Shown here one piece after another: positions 24,706-31,788 of a DNA stretch of 64,000 nucleotides. Source of the DNA: Streptantibioticus parmotrematis (GTDB lineage: Bacteria; Actinomycetota; Actinomycetes; Streptomycetales; Streptomycetaceae). Position 1 is the first letter of the stretch, and each line of letters begins with the position of its first letter. The stretch spans positions 62,001 to 126,000 of the forward strand of contig NZ_JAINVZ010000007.1 in assembly GCF_019890615.1 (NCBI RefSeq). Reading direction: 5' to 3'. Position numbers and translations under genes: made by a program. A model generated the notes under the pieces. The model ran no database searches. It saw nothing but the letters and a program-made list of their open reading frames with translations, and was not told where the DNA came from.

Positions 24706-25319
24706 CGCCCGACCACCACCCCGCCAAGAGCCGCCGCCCCGCCGAACGCAAGGGCGACGTCCGGGAACGGGCCATCCTCGACACCTGCGAAACCCTGCTG
24801 GCCCGCAAGGGCTACGAGGCCATGACCGTCGGCGACATCGCCCAGGGCGCCGGCATCACCCGCGGCGCCCTGTACTTCTACTTCGGTTCCAAGCAGGACG
24901 TCGTCACGGCGCTCGTGGCCCGCACCGTCGAGCACCTGTGGGAACGGTCCCGGGCCGCCGCGCAGGCGGAGGAGCCACGCCAGGCCATCGCGACCGCCAT
25001 GAAGCGCACGGTCGAGCTGTGGAACGAGCACGGCCTGGTCATGCGCACCGCGATCGACCTCTCGTTGACCGTGCCGGAGATCGGCGAACTGTGGGACCGC
25101 ACGGCCGACTTGTTCATCACGGCCATCACCGCCGTCCTCGAACGATCCGGCGTCCCGGCGGGCACCGGACCGGAACACGCCGCGGCGATGGCCCGCGCGC
25201 TGTGCTGGATGATCGAGCGCACCTTCTACCACGCGTCCCAGGAATCCCGCGAGGCGCTGCGAGCGGCGTCCGCGACCTGCGAACACATCTGGCTGACCAC
25301 CGCCGGACTGACCGCCTGA
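24702..25319 (+). CDS. TetR-family transcriptional regulator
   Basis: A 205-aa TetR regulator. The N-terminal DNA-binding helices are clear (ILDTCETLLARKGYEAMTVG, then ITRGALYFYFGSKQDVVTAL). The C-terminal part resembles the EthR ligand domain. The GTG start overlaps the SDR stop by four bases, so regulator and SDR are co-translated, suggesting feedback control of the operon. It is convergent with a second TetR gene. Confidence 0.93.
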   Translation: MTPDHHPAKSRRPAERKGDVRERAILDTCETLLARKGYEAMTVGDIAQGAGITRGALYFYFGSKQDVVTALVARTVEHLWERSRAAAQAEEPRQAIATAMKRTVELWNEHGLVMRTAIDLSLTVPEIGELWDRTADLFITAITAVLERSGVPAGTGPEHAAAMARALCWMIERTFYHASQESREALRAASATCEHIWLTTAGLTA

Positions 25320-25356
25320 GGCGTCCGGCGGCGGTCGTGCCGCGCGGGGAAGCCGG

Positions 25357-25998
25357 TCAACGAGCCTCGTGCGCCGCGCCGTTGATCACCGCCCGGACGA
25401 ACTCGCCCTGCGCACGCCGGATCTGCTCGCGAGTGCGCCCGCTCGCGAGGAGTTCCTCGATGAGGTCGATGTCCAGCGCCGCGAGGAGGGCGTGGGCGGT
25501 GTACGCGGCGTCCCGTGCCGTCGCCCCCGGGTCGGCGTCCGTGATCAACCGCTCGACGAGGCCGTGGGTCCACCGGTAGTTCTCCGACTGGCGCACCCCG
25601 GCGATCGAGTGCTCCCGGGCGCGGATCAGATGGCGGTTGTCCATCTTGAACGTGAGCATCGCGTCGAGGAACGCCACCGCCCGCTCCCGTGGCGGCGCGC
25701 TCGCGCCGAGCGGCCCCCGCTCCGCCTCCACGGCCTCCCGCACGCCGCCGAGCCGGTCGCTCCACAGGGCGTCGAGCAGCTCGCGACGGCTGCCGAAGGC
25801 GCGGAAGAGCGTTCCCTTCCCCACCCCGGCCGCCGCCGCGATGGCGTCCATGGTCACCGTCCGGGGATCGTCGGCCTCGGCGAAGAGGGTGTCGGCGGCG
25901 GCGAGGATGCGCCCAGGCGGCACCGGCGGGCGGCCCCGACGGGCGACCGCTTTTACGGACTCCGAGTCCGGAAAGGTGTTAGAGTTTTCAGGACTCAT
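25357..25998 (-). CDS. TetR-family transcriptional regulator
   Basis: A 213-aa TetR regulator with the DNA-binding segment ILAAADTLFAEADDPRTVTM and VGKGTLFRAFGSRRELLDAL (residues 30-75). The ATG at 25998 lies inside the second of two GGACT-N3-AGTCC palindromes and the first palindrome lies within its own early codons, so autorepression is likely. The SnoaL-like gene 27 bp away on the other strand is the probable target. The inducer is unknown. Confidence 0.93.
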   Translation of the reverse strand: MSPENSNTFPDSESVKAVARRGRPPVPPGRILAAADTLFAEADDPRTVTMDAIAAAAGVGKGTLFRAFGSRRELLDALWSDRLGGVREAVEAERGPLGASAPPRERAVAFLDAMLTFKMDNRHLIRAREHSIAGVRQSENYRWTHGLVERLITDADPGATARDAAYTAHALLAALDIDLIEELLASGRTREQIRRAQGEFVRAVINGAAHEAR

Positions 25999-26003
25999 AG
26001 TCC
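25956..26003. promoter_or_regulatory. Pair of GGACT-N3-AGTCC operators
   Basis: CGGACTCCGAGTCCG (25956-25970) and GGACTCATAGTCC (25991-26003) are palindromes with identical GGACT/AGTCC arms and centres 34 bp apart. The second spans the TetR start codon and both precede the SnoaL-like gene. This is a strong candidate TetR operator pair. Confidence 0.7.
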
Positions 26004-26025
26004 GTAATCCTATCCGGAGGATGCC

Positions 26026-26418
26026 ATGACATCGTCTTCCACACTCCCCACCTCGCTCGCGGCGGCGCTCGACTCCCTCAAGGACGGCGACGTCGACGGA
26101 TGGCTGGACCTGTTCGCCCCGGACGGCGTGCACGAGTTCCCGTGGGCGCCCAAGGGTTGGGTGTCCCGCCTGGAGGGTCACGACGCGATGCGGGCGTACA
26201 TGGGCGGGCTCGGCGACAACATCGTGTTCGGGCACCTGGACGACATACACGTCTACGAGTCCGGCGCGGACACGGTCGTCCAGGCCACCGGCCACCACCA
26301 CCGCCCGGACGGCACCCCGCGCGACCTGCACTACATCTGGTTCCTCACCCGCCGCGACGACGGCAAGGTGACGCGCTTCCAGGACTACATGAACCCCGAG
26401 GAGCTGTCCGCACTCTGA
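26026..26418 (+). CDS. SnoaL/NTF2-like fold protein
   Basis: A 130-aa protein of the SnoaL-like NTF2 superfamily (LAAALDSLKDGDVDGWLDLF, APDGVHEFPWAP, GHDAMRAYMGGL, IWFLTRRDDGKVTRFQDYM). Members bind small hydrophobic ligands or act as isomerases, cyclases or hydrolases. The active residues cannot be fixed here. GGAGG five bases before the ATG makes a strong ribosome site. It is divergent from, and probably repressed by, the TetR gene through the palindrome pair. Confidence 0.88.
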   Translation: MTSSSTLPTSLAAALDSLKDGDVDGWLDLFAPDGVHEFPWAPKGWVSRLEGHDAMRAYMGGLGDNIVFGHLDDIHVYESGADTVVQATGHHHRPDGTPRDLHYIWFLTRRDDGKVTRFQDYMNPEELSAL

Positions 26419-26465
26419 CGTCCGCGCGCGCGCTCGCCTCCGGCGGCACGCGCGCCGCCGAGCGG

Positions 26466-26696
26466 TCAGCCGGCGTCGGCCGGGAACGCTCCCGACTTCA
26501 CGGCTCCGATGAAGGCGTTCCAGGCGTGCGTGGGGAAGGCGAGGGCCGGACCCTGGGGGTCCTTGCTGTCGCGTACGGGGATGACGCCGGTGGCGGCGGC
26601 GTGGGCGGGGGCCCACTCGATGCAGTCGCCGCCGTCGCCGTTGCTGTGGGTGGACTTGACCCAAGTCGCTTGGGTCAAGTCCGGGGTGGTGGACAT
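26466..26696 (-). CDS. DUF397 protein (first copy)
   Basis: A 76-aa DUF397 protein with the family pattern WVKSTHSNGDGGDCIEWAP, VIPVRDSKDPQGPAL and AWNAFIGAVKSG. DUF397 proteins accompany WhiJ-type XRE/DUF5753 regulators in actinomycetes and are thought to act as their partners. It is 15 bp downstream of a second, closely similar DUF397 gene, so this is a tandem duplication within the operon. Confidence 0.92.
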   Translation of the reverse strand: MSTTPDLTQATWVKSTHSNGDGGDCIEWAPAHAAATGVIPVRDSKDPQGPALAFPTHAWNAFIGAVKSGAFPADAG

Positions 26697-26711
26697 GGGA
26701 GAGGTGTCTCC

Positions 26712-26933
26712 TCAGTCGGTGGTCGGGAGTTCCCCGGACTTCACCGCGCCGATGAACGCGCTCCAGGCGTGCGGGGTGAAGAGCAGCGCGGGGCCGTGGG
26801 GGTCCTTGCTGTCGCGTACCGGTACGACGCTGGTGGCGTGGGCGGGGGCCCACTCGATGCAGTTGCCGCCGTTGCCGTTGCTGTAGCTGGACTTGACCCA
26901 TGCGGCCCGGGTGAGGTCCGGGGTGGTGCTCAT
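26712..26933 (-). CDS. DUF397 protein (second copy)
   Basis: A 73-aa DUF397 protein very close to its downstream neighbour (WVKSSYSNGNGGNCIEWAP; VVPVRDSKDPHGPAL). The ATG at 26933 overlaps the stop of the XRE regulator gene by four bases (ATGA), so the two are translationally coupled. This is the standard WhiJ-DUF397 gene order. Confidence 0.93.
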   Translation of the reverse strand: MSTTPDLTRAAWVKSSYSNGNGGNCIEWAPAHATSVVPVRDSKDPHGPALLFTPHAWSAFIGAVKSGELPTTD

Positions 26934-27760
26934 GAGGGAAGCGCCTCCATGACGGATCCGATGAACGTCGCTGTCCTGCTTGGCGACAAGGCGTACGCCC
27001 TCAGCAGATCGTATACCCGTCGATGGGCCGAGACCGTGTCCGAATCTTCGATCAGAGTGCCGGTGCCAATGCTCTCCTCGTACGCCACGGCGGTGCGGTC
27101 TTCCAGAGTGACGAGCTTCAGCGAACCACCCGCCAGGGCGTGCTCTCCATGGTCGAACGGGAGGACCTGCACCACGCTGGTCGGCGTGTCGACGATCTCG
27201 ATCAGCGCGGCCAGTTGAGTGCGCATGACCTGTGGTCCTCCCACGGGTCGTCGCACGGCCGCCTCGTCGAGGATGACCGACAGGTGTGGGGGAGGTTCGG
27301 CCCGAAGCAGAGCTTGTCGGCTCATTCGTGCCGCGACCTTCTCCTCGATCGCTTCGGGCGACGCCGCTGGATTGCTCACGCGAAAGAGCGCTCGCGCGTA
27401 GTCCTCCGTCTGCACCAGCCCGGGCACGAGTTGACCGCCGTACTCCTCGATCTCCCGAGCTCGCGCCTCCAGTTCCATCAGGCGCCGGTACTGGTCCGGA
27501 TGGACCTCCCGCTTCGCCAGCTCGTACACCTTCCCGAAGATGCCGTCCGTCCCGAACGCCGCGTCCAGCAGCTCCGCCAAGTCCGGCGGCGGCATCACCT
27601 CCGCGATCTCGATGCGGGACAGGTGACTCCTGCTGTACTTGACGATCGCCGCGAGGCGTTCGAGGCTCAGGCCCGCCTGCTCGCGGTGGCGGCGTAACTC
27701 CGCCCCGAAAAGATGACGTGCGGACACGAACGGGGTCAGCTCGCGCGGACGCTGGGCCAT
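26930..27760 (-). CDS. WhiJ-type XRE regulator with DUF5753
   Basis: A 276-aa protein. The N-terminal XRE helix-turn-helix (LRRHREQAGLSLERLAAIVK, then SRSHLSRIE) spans about residues 20-75. It is followed by a DUF5753 domain (EYGGQLVPGLVQTEDYARAL, MRTQLAALIEIV, VVQVLPFDHGEHALAGG). This is the WhiJ family of Streptomyces developmental regulators. The ATG at 27760 is set by GAGGAG. It heads an operon with two DUF397 genes, and two tiny conserved genes lie divergently. It probably acts by DNA binding that DUF397 partners modulate, as proposed for WhiJ. Confidence 0.93.
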   Translation of the reverse strand: MAQRPRELTPFVSARHLFGAELRRHREQAGLSLERLAAIVKYSRSHLSRIEIAEVMPPPDLAELLDAAFGTDGIFGKVYELAKREVHPDQYRRLMELEARAREIEEYGGQLVPGLVQTEDYARALFRVSNPAASPEAIEEKVAARMSRQALLRAEPPPHLSVILDEAAVRRPVGGPQVMRTQLAALIEIVDTPTSVVQVLPFDHGEHALAGGSLKLVTLEDRTAVAYEESIGTGTLIEDSDTVSAHRRVYDLLRAYALSPSRTATFIGSVMEALPS

Positions 27761-27925
27761 GGTGCGTAACTCCTCGTCTCCCAAACCCGCTTGGGACATC
27801 GTTCGCTTGGAGAGCCTAGCTCCGCAACGCGACGATGGGAATACGCAGCGTGATGGAACGCGCGTACCCCCGTGACCGATGCGACCGATCACGGGGGCTT
27901 CACCGACCTGAGGAGACAGGCCGAC

Positions 27926-28180
27926 ATGGAAGACGGTACCGAGAAGTCGGGGCAGGGTCAGCCCCGTTCCGCGCCAGAAGTGGGCGCGGTGGTGCGCGAC
28001 AGCGTGCGGGAGCGGCTCGGCGTGCTGGTGGAGGTGGACGGGCCCGTGGCGCACGTGCGGCCGCCGGAGGGCGGGACGCCGTGGCTGGCGCGGCTGGCGG
28101 ACGTGTACGCCGCGTGCCCGATGGACGAACTGCGGGCGAAGGTGGCCGAGTTGAACGCGCGCAGGAGGTTCACCCCGTGA
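27926..28180 (+). CDS. Small conserved protein beside the WhiJ-type locus
   Basis: An 84-aa soluble protein (RDSVRERLGVLVEVDGPVAH near residue 25; LADVYAACPMDELRAKVAEL near the end). I do not know a function; similar small proteins appear beside XRE/DUF397 loci. The ATG at 27926 follows AGGAG ten bases upstream; an in-frame GTG at 27872 would add 18 residues. Its stop overlaps the next small gene as GTGA. It is divergent from the XRE regulator. Confidence 0.7.
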   Translation: MEDGTEKSGQGQPRSAPEVGAVVRDSVRERLGVLVEVDGPVAHVRPPEGGTPWLARLADVYAACPMDELRAKVAELNARRRFTP

Positions 28181-28356
28181 GCGTGGTGAGGCTGCCGTAC
28201 GTGGACGGCTGCGCGGAGTGCGCGCGGCTGCGGGAGGCGGAGGAGTCGGCGCGGGCCGCGTACGACCACAGCAAGGCGGGCGACTACCGCGTACTGGCGC
28301 GACGGCACCTGCGCACGGAGCACGGAGTGGAGGCGTTGGTGGTGGAACGCGCCTAG
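28177..28356 (+). CDS. Small Cys-containing conserved protein
   Basis: A 59-aa protein with a CAEC cysteine pair near residue 12 and a histidine-rich helical end (RRHLRTEHG), which could bind a metal, though this is unproven. The GTG start overlaps the preceding gene's stop by four bases and has GGAGG nine bases upstream. The pair would be made together. No function assigned. Confidence 0.7.
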   Translation: MSVVRLPYVDGCAECARLREAEESARAAYDHSKAGDYRVLARRHLRTEHGVEALVVERA

Positions 28357-28371
28357 GCGCACATCCCCGCA

Positions 28372-28404
28372 CGTTCCGGGGCGCGGTGGACGCGCCCCGG
28401 AACG
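28372..28404. terminator. Perfect 14-bp hairpin, bidirectional terminator
   Basis: CGTTCCGGGGCGCG (28372-28385) is mirrored exactly at 28391-28404 around the loop GTGGA. It lies between the stops of two convergent genes, 15 bp from one and 6 bp from the other. There is no T tract. Confidence 0.8.
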
Positions 28405-28410
28405 CTCACG

Positions 28411-28809
28411 TCAGTAGTCGTCCCGGGAGATCGGGTCGGTGCCGAAGGACCACAGACTGCCGGAGCTGGCGAAGACCTGGATGGAGTCGGTGCCGCGCTC
28501 GTCGCCCTGGAGGTAGCCGTTGTAGTCGGAGTAGCACTGGCCCGGCTGCAGCACGGGGGTCGTGGTGGACGCGAGCTGCTCGCCGTCGACGTCCTTGATC
28601 CACAGGCGGAAGCTGTTGGCCGAACTCTGGTGGTTGCACAGGTCGGCGAAGACCCAGGGCCCGTCGGACGTGTGGTTCAGCCCCAGGATCGTCACGCCGT
28701 GGAGGGTGTAGGAGTCGCTGCCGGACGCGGCCGACGCGTTGGTGCTGAGGCCGATGACGGCGGCACCCGCGAGGGCGGCCACACCGAGGGCGGCACGGAC
28801 GTTGCGCAT
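28411..28809 (-). CDS. Small secreted protein, unknown function
   Basis: A 132-aa protein with a clear Sec signal peptide (MRNVRAALGVAALAGAAVIG, cleavage probably after ASA near residue 28). The mature part of about 104 residues has two cysteines that could form one disulfide (LCNHQSS and GQCYSDYNG) and is rich in Ser, Asp and aromatic residues. I recognise no family. The ATG at 28809 behind AAGGAC is preferred; the frame is open upstream but only the signal peptide makes sense as the start. Confidence 0.8.
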   Translation of the reverse strand: MRNVRAALGVAALAGAAVIGLSTNASAASGSDSYTLHGVTILGLNHTSDGPWVFADLCNHQSSANSFRLWIKDVDGEQLASTTTPVLQPGQCYSDYNGYLQGDERGTDSIQVFASSGSLWSFGTDPISRDDY

Positions 28810-29031
28810 GTGGTCTTGTCCTTGTCTCTCATCGCCTGATGGCGTTGTCGGTCGGTTCGAGGCGGACGCTCGCCCCGGGGAGTCAGTCGCGGGCGGACGC
28901 CTGGAGGCCCTTGCGTGAGGCCGCACGACCACCGTGGGCCCGTGCGAAGTCCCGTTTCCCACACGAATCCGCACAGCCCACTCCTAGACTCGGGCTGTCG
29001 GGACACACCGCACCGTGACGCGGGGGGCGCA

Positions 29032-31788
29032 GTGGTGGTGCAGCGGGGCGCGATGCCGGATCCGGGCGGTGCGGCCGACCTGGCCGAGTTCATCGGCCTC
29101 CTGGGTGAGCTTCGGGCCTGGGCGGGGATGCCGTCCTACCGGGCGCTCGCCAAGAAGGCCGGAACCGTGATGCGACCGCCGCGCGTCGTGTCGCCGTTCA
29201 CGGTCGTGGACGTGTTCAAGCCGGGGCGCCGCCGCCTCGACGTGGACCTGGTGATGGCGATCGTCCGCGCGCTGGGTGCGGACGAGCCCACGGTCGGCCT
29301 GTGGCGGGCGGCCTGCCTCACGGCGCACGGGCTGGCGAAGACCGGCGGCCCGGCCGGGGTGTTGTGCCAACTGCCCACCGACCTCGCGACGTTCACCGGA
29401 CGCCGCGAGGAACTCGCCCACCTGCTCGCGGCGGCGACGCGCCCCTGTGACGGCGGCGGCGCACGCACCGTCGTGGTCTCCGCGATCGAGGGCATGGCCG
29501 GTGTCGGCAAGACCCGGCTCGCGGTCCACGCCGCCCACCAGCTCGTCCGCGCCGGTCACTTCACCGACGTCCAGCTGTACGTGAACCTCAGGGGCTTCGA
29601 CGCCGAACTCCCGCCGGCGGATCCGTCGACGGTCCTGGAGGCGTTCCTGCGGCAACTGGGCGTGCCCGCCCGGCACATCCCCGCCGCCCGCGACGAGCGC
29701 GCGGCGATGTACCGCGACCGGCTGCGGGACCGCGACGCGCTGGTCCTGCTGGACAACGCCGCCGACGAGCAGCAGCTCCGCGACCTGATCCCCGCGGGCC
29801 CCGGCTGCCTCGTGCTGATCACCAGCCGCCGCAGCCTGGTCACGCTCGACGGCGCCGCACCCCACCAGCTCGACGTCTTCACCGAGGCCGATTCCCTCGC
29901 CCTGCTCGCCCGGATCGCCGGCCACGAACGCGTGGCGGCCGAACCCAAGGCCGCCGCGCGGATCGCCGAGTACTGCGGCCACCTGCCCCTGGCCGTCTCC
30001 CTCGCCGCCGCCCGCCTGCGCTCCCGCCCCACCTGGACCCTGCGGCACCTCTCCGACAAGCTCCAGGCGGGACGCCTGGCCGCCCTGCGGTCCGGCGACC
30101 GCGCCCTGCGCCAGGCCTTCCACCTCTCCTACCAGGAACTCGACGAGCCCCTGCGCCGGATCTTCCGCCTCCTCAGCCACCACCCCGGCCCCGACACCAC
30201 CCCCGGCCAGGTGGCGGCCCTGGCCGACATTCCCGCCGAGGAGGCCGAGGACGCCCTGGAGGAACTCCAGGACGAACACCTCGTCACCCAGCCCACCCCC
30301 GGCCGCTACGAACTCCACGACCTGCTGTGCATGCTGGCCGTCGAGCTGGACGACGCCTCACCGGAACCGGAACCCGGCGCCCCGCTCGCCCGGCTCCTCG
30401 ACTACTTCGAAGCCGCCGCGCGCAGAGCCGACCAGCTGCTGGCCCACCAGAGGACGCCGTTCCCGGACGCTCCGCGACCGGCGGCGGCCGACCTGCCGGA
30501 CCGGGGCGCGGCCCTGTCGTGGATGCGCCTGGAGTGCGAGAACATGCTCACGCTCGCCCGTGTCGCCCGCGACCTCCAGCCCCGGCGCTGCCTGTCACTC
30601 GCCCTGGCCATGAGTTCCTTCCTCCAGCAGGACGGGCCGTTGCCGCGCGGCATCGCACTCCAACGCGACATGGTCGCCCTGGCCCGCGAACGCGGTGAGG
30701 CACTCACCACGGCCAACGCCCTGTGGTGCCTGGGCCGCCTGTACTACGTCAACAACGAGTACCCGCGGGCCGTCGAGCCGCTGCGCGAGGCGGTCGCCGC
30801 CTACCGGCGGATCGGGGAACGCCGCGGCGAGGCGAATGCCCTCCTGGACCTCGGACGCACCACGCAGTTCACCGCCGGACTGCGGCGATCGGCCGAGTTC
30901 TACGAGCAGGCCCGGCCCCTGTACCGGGCGTTGGGCGAACACGGCAGTGAGTCCCACGTGCTCCACGACCTGGCCCGGGTCCGCTACCTCAGCGGCGACC
31001 GGCACGCCGCCCTCGGCCTCCAGCAGGAAGCACTCGACGGCTACCGCCGGGCCGCGAACCCGCTCGGCGAGGCCAACGCCCTCGTCGGGCTGGCCCGGAT
31101 CCGCCAGGCCGACGACCGACTCCCGCTCGCCGCCGAGCTGTTCGAGCAGGCGTTCCGCGTCTACCGCGAGATCGGCAACCCGCTGGGACAGGCCAACGCC
31201 CTGGCCGGTGTCGCCCGCGTCCGCCACCGCCTGGGACACCGCGACAGCGCCATGGAACTCTACGAGTCCGTGCTGAAGCGCTACCGCGACATCGGAGCCC
31301 GCCAGGGCGAGGCCAACACCCTCTACGACCTCGGACGCGTCCGGCAGGACCTCGGCGACCCGGACTCCGCGACGGACCTCTACCGGCAGGCCAAGGACCT
31401 CTTCGACCAGCTCGGCGACCCGCACGGAGCCGCCCAGGCGCTCAACAGCACCGGCACACTCCTCACCGGCACCGGCGACCCCCGCGCGGCCCTGCCCCTC
31501 CACCGGCAGGCCCTCGACCTCGCGCGCAGGGCCGACACCCCGGCCGAGGTGGCCAGGGCCGAGGAGGGCATCGCCCGCGCCCTCGACCTCACCGGGCCGC
31601 CCGCGTCCCCGGCCGGGCAGCGTCTCAGCCCCGGCGCAGGAGAGCCACCGGGCCGTCCGCGAACAGCCGGGCCGCTTCGGCGACTTCGCCGTACACGCGG
31701 CCGGTCAGCACATCGGTCCACTCGTCGCCGTCAGGCAGCGGCAGCGTCGTGTCGTGCCAGCCGCCCGGCGCGTCCAGCGCGTGGCTGA
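29032..31788 (+). CDS. NB-ARC/TPR regulator with XRE-like N-terminus
   Basis: A 918-aa protein in the AfsR-like group without a SARP domain. Order: an XRE-like N-terminal part (to about 105), an NB-ARC ATPase (Walker A GMAGVGKTRLA near 155, Walker B ALVLLDNAADEQQ, SRRSLVTLDG, LPLAVSLAAARL), a winged helix, then seven or more TPR repeats with recurring GEANAL and GDPDSA blocks (about 560-850). The start is uncertain among three GTGs (29032-29040) and an ATG at 29053. The end is odd: the frame runs 164 bp into treY on the other strand, and its last 55 residues are Arg-rich antisense of treY. Confidence 0.82.
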   Translation: MVVQRGAMPDPGGAADLAEFIGLLGELRAWAGMPSYRALAKKAGTVMRPPRVVSPFTVVDVFKPGRRRLDVDLVMAIVRALGADEPTVGLWRAACLTAHGLAKTGGPAGVLCQLPTDLATFTGRREELAHLLAAATRPCDGGGARTVVVSAIEGMAGVGKTRLAVHAAHQLVRAGHFTDVQLYVNLRGFDAELPPADPSTVLEAFLRQLGVPARHIPAARDERAAMYRDRLRDRDALVLLDNAADEQQLRDLIPAGPGCLVLITSRRSLVTLDGAAPHQLDVFTEADSLALLARIAGHERVAAEPKAAARIAEYCGHLPLAVSLAAARLRSRPTWTLRHLSDKLQAGRLAALRSGDRALRQAFHLSYQELDEPLRRIFRLLSHHPGPDTTPGQVAALADIPAEEAEDALEELQDEHLVTQPTPGRYELHDLLCMLAVELDDASPEPEPGAPLARLLDYFEAAARRADQLLAHQRTPFPDAPRPAAADLPDRGAALSWMRLECENMLTLARVARDLQPRRCLSLALAMSSFLQQDGPLPRGIALQRDMVALARERGEALTTANALWCLGRLYYVNNEYPRAVEPLREAVAAYRRIGERRGEANALLDLGRTTQFTAGLRRSAEFYEQARPLYRALGEHGSESHVLHDLARVRYLSGDRHAALGLQQEALDGYRRAANPLGEANALVGLARIRQADDRLPLAAELFEQAFRVYREIGNPLGQANALAGVARVRHRLGHRDSAMELYESVLKRYRDIGARQGEANTLYDLGRVRQDLGDPDSATDLYRQAKDLFDQLGDPHGAAQALNSTGTLLTGTGDPRAALPLHRQALDLARRADTPAEVARAEEGIARALDLTGPPASPAGQRLSPGAGEPPGRPRTAGPLRRLRRTRGRSAHRSTRRRQAAAASCRASRPARPARG

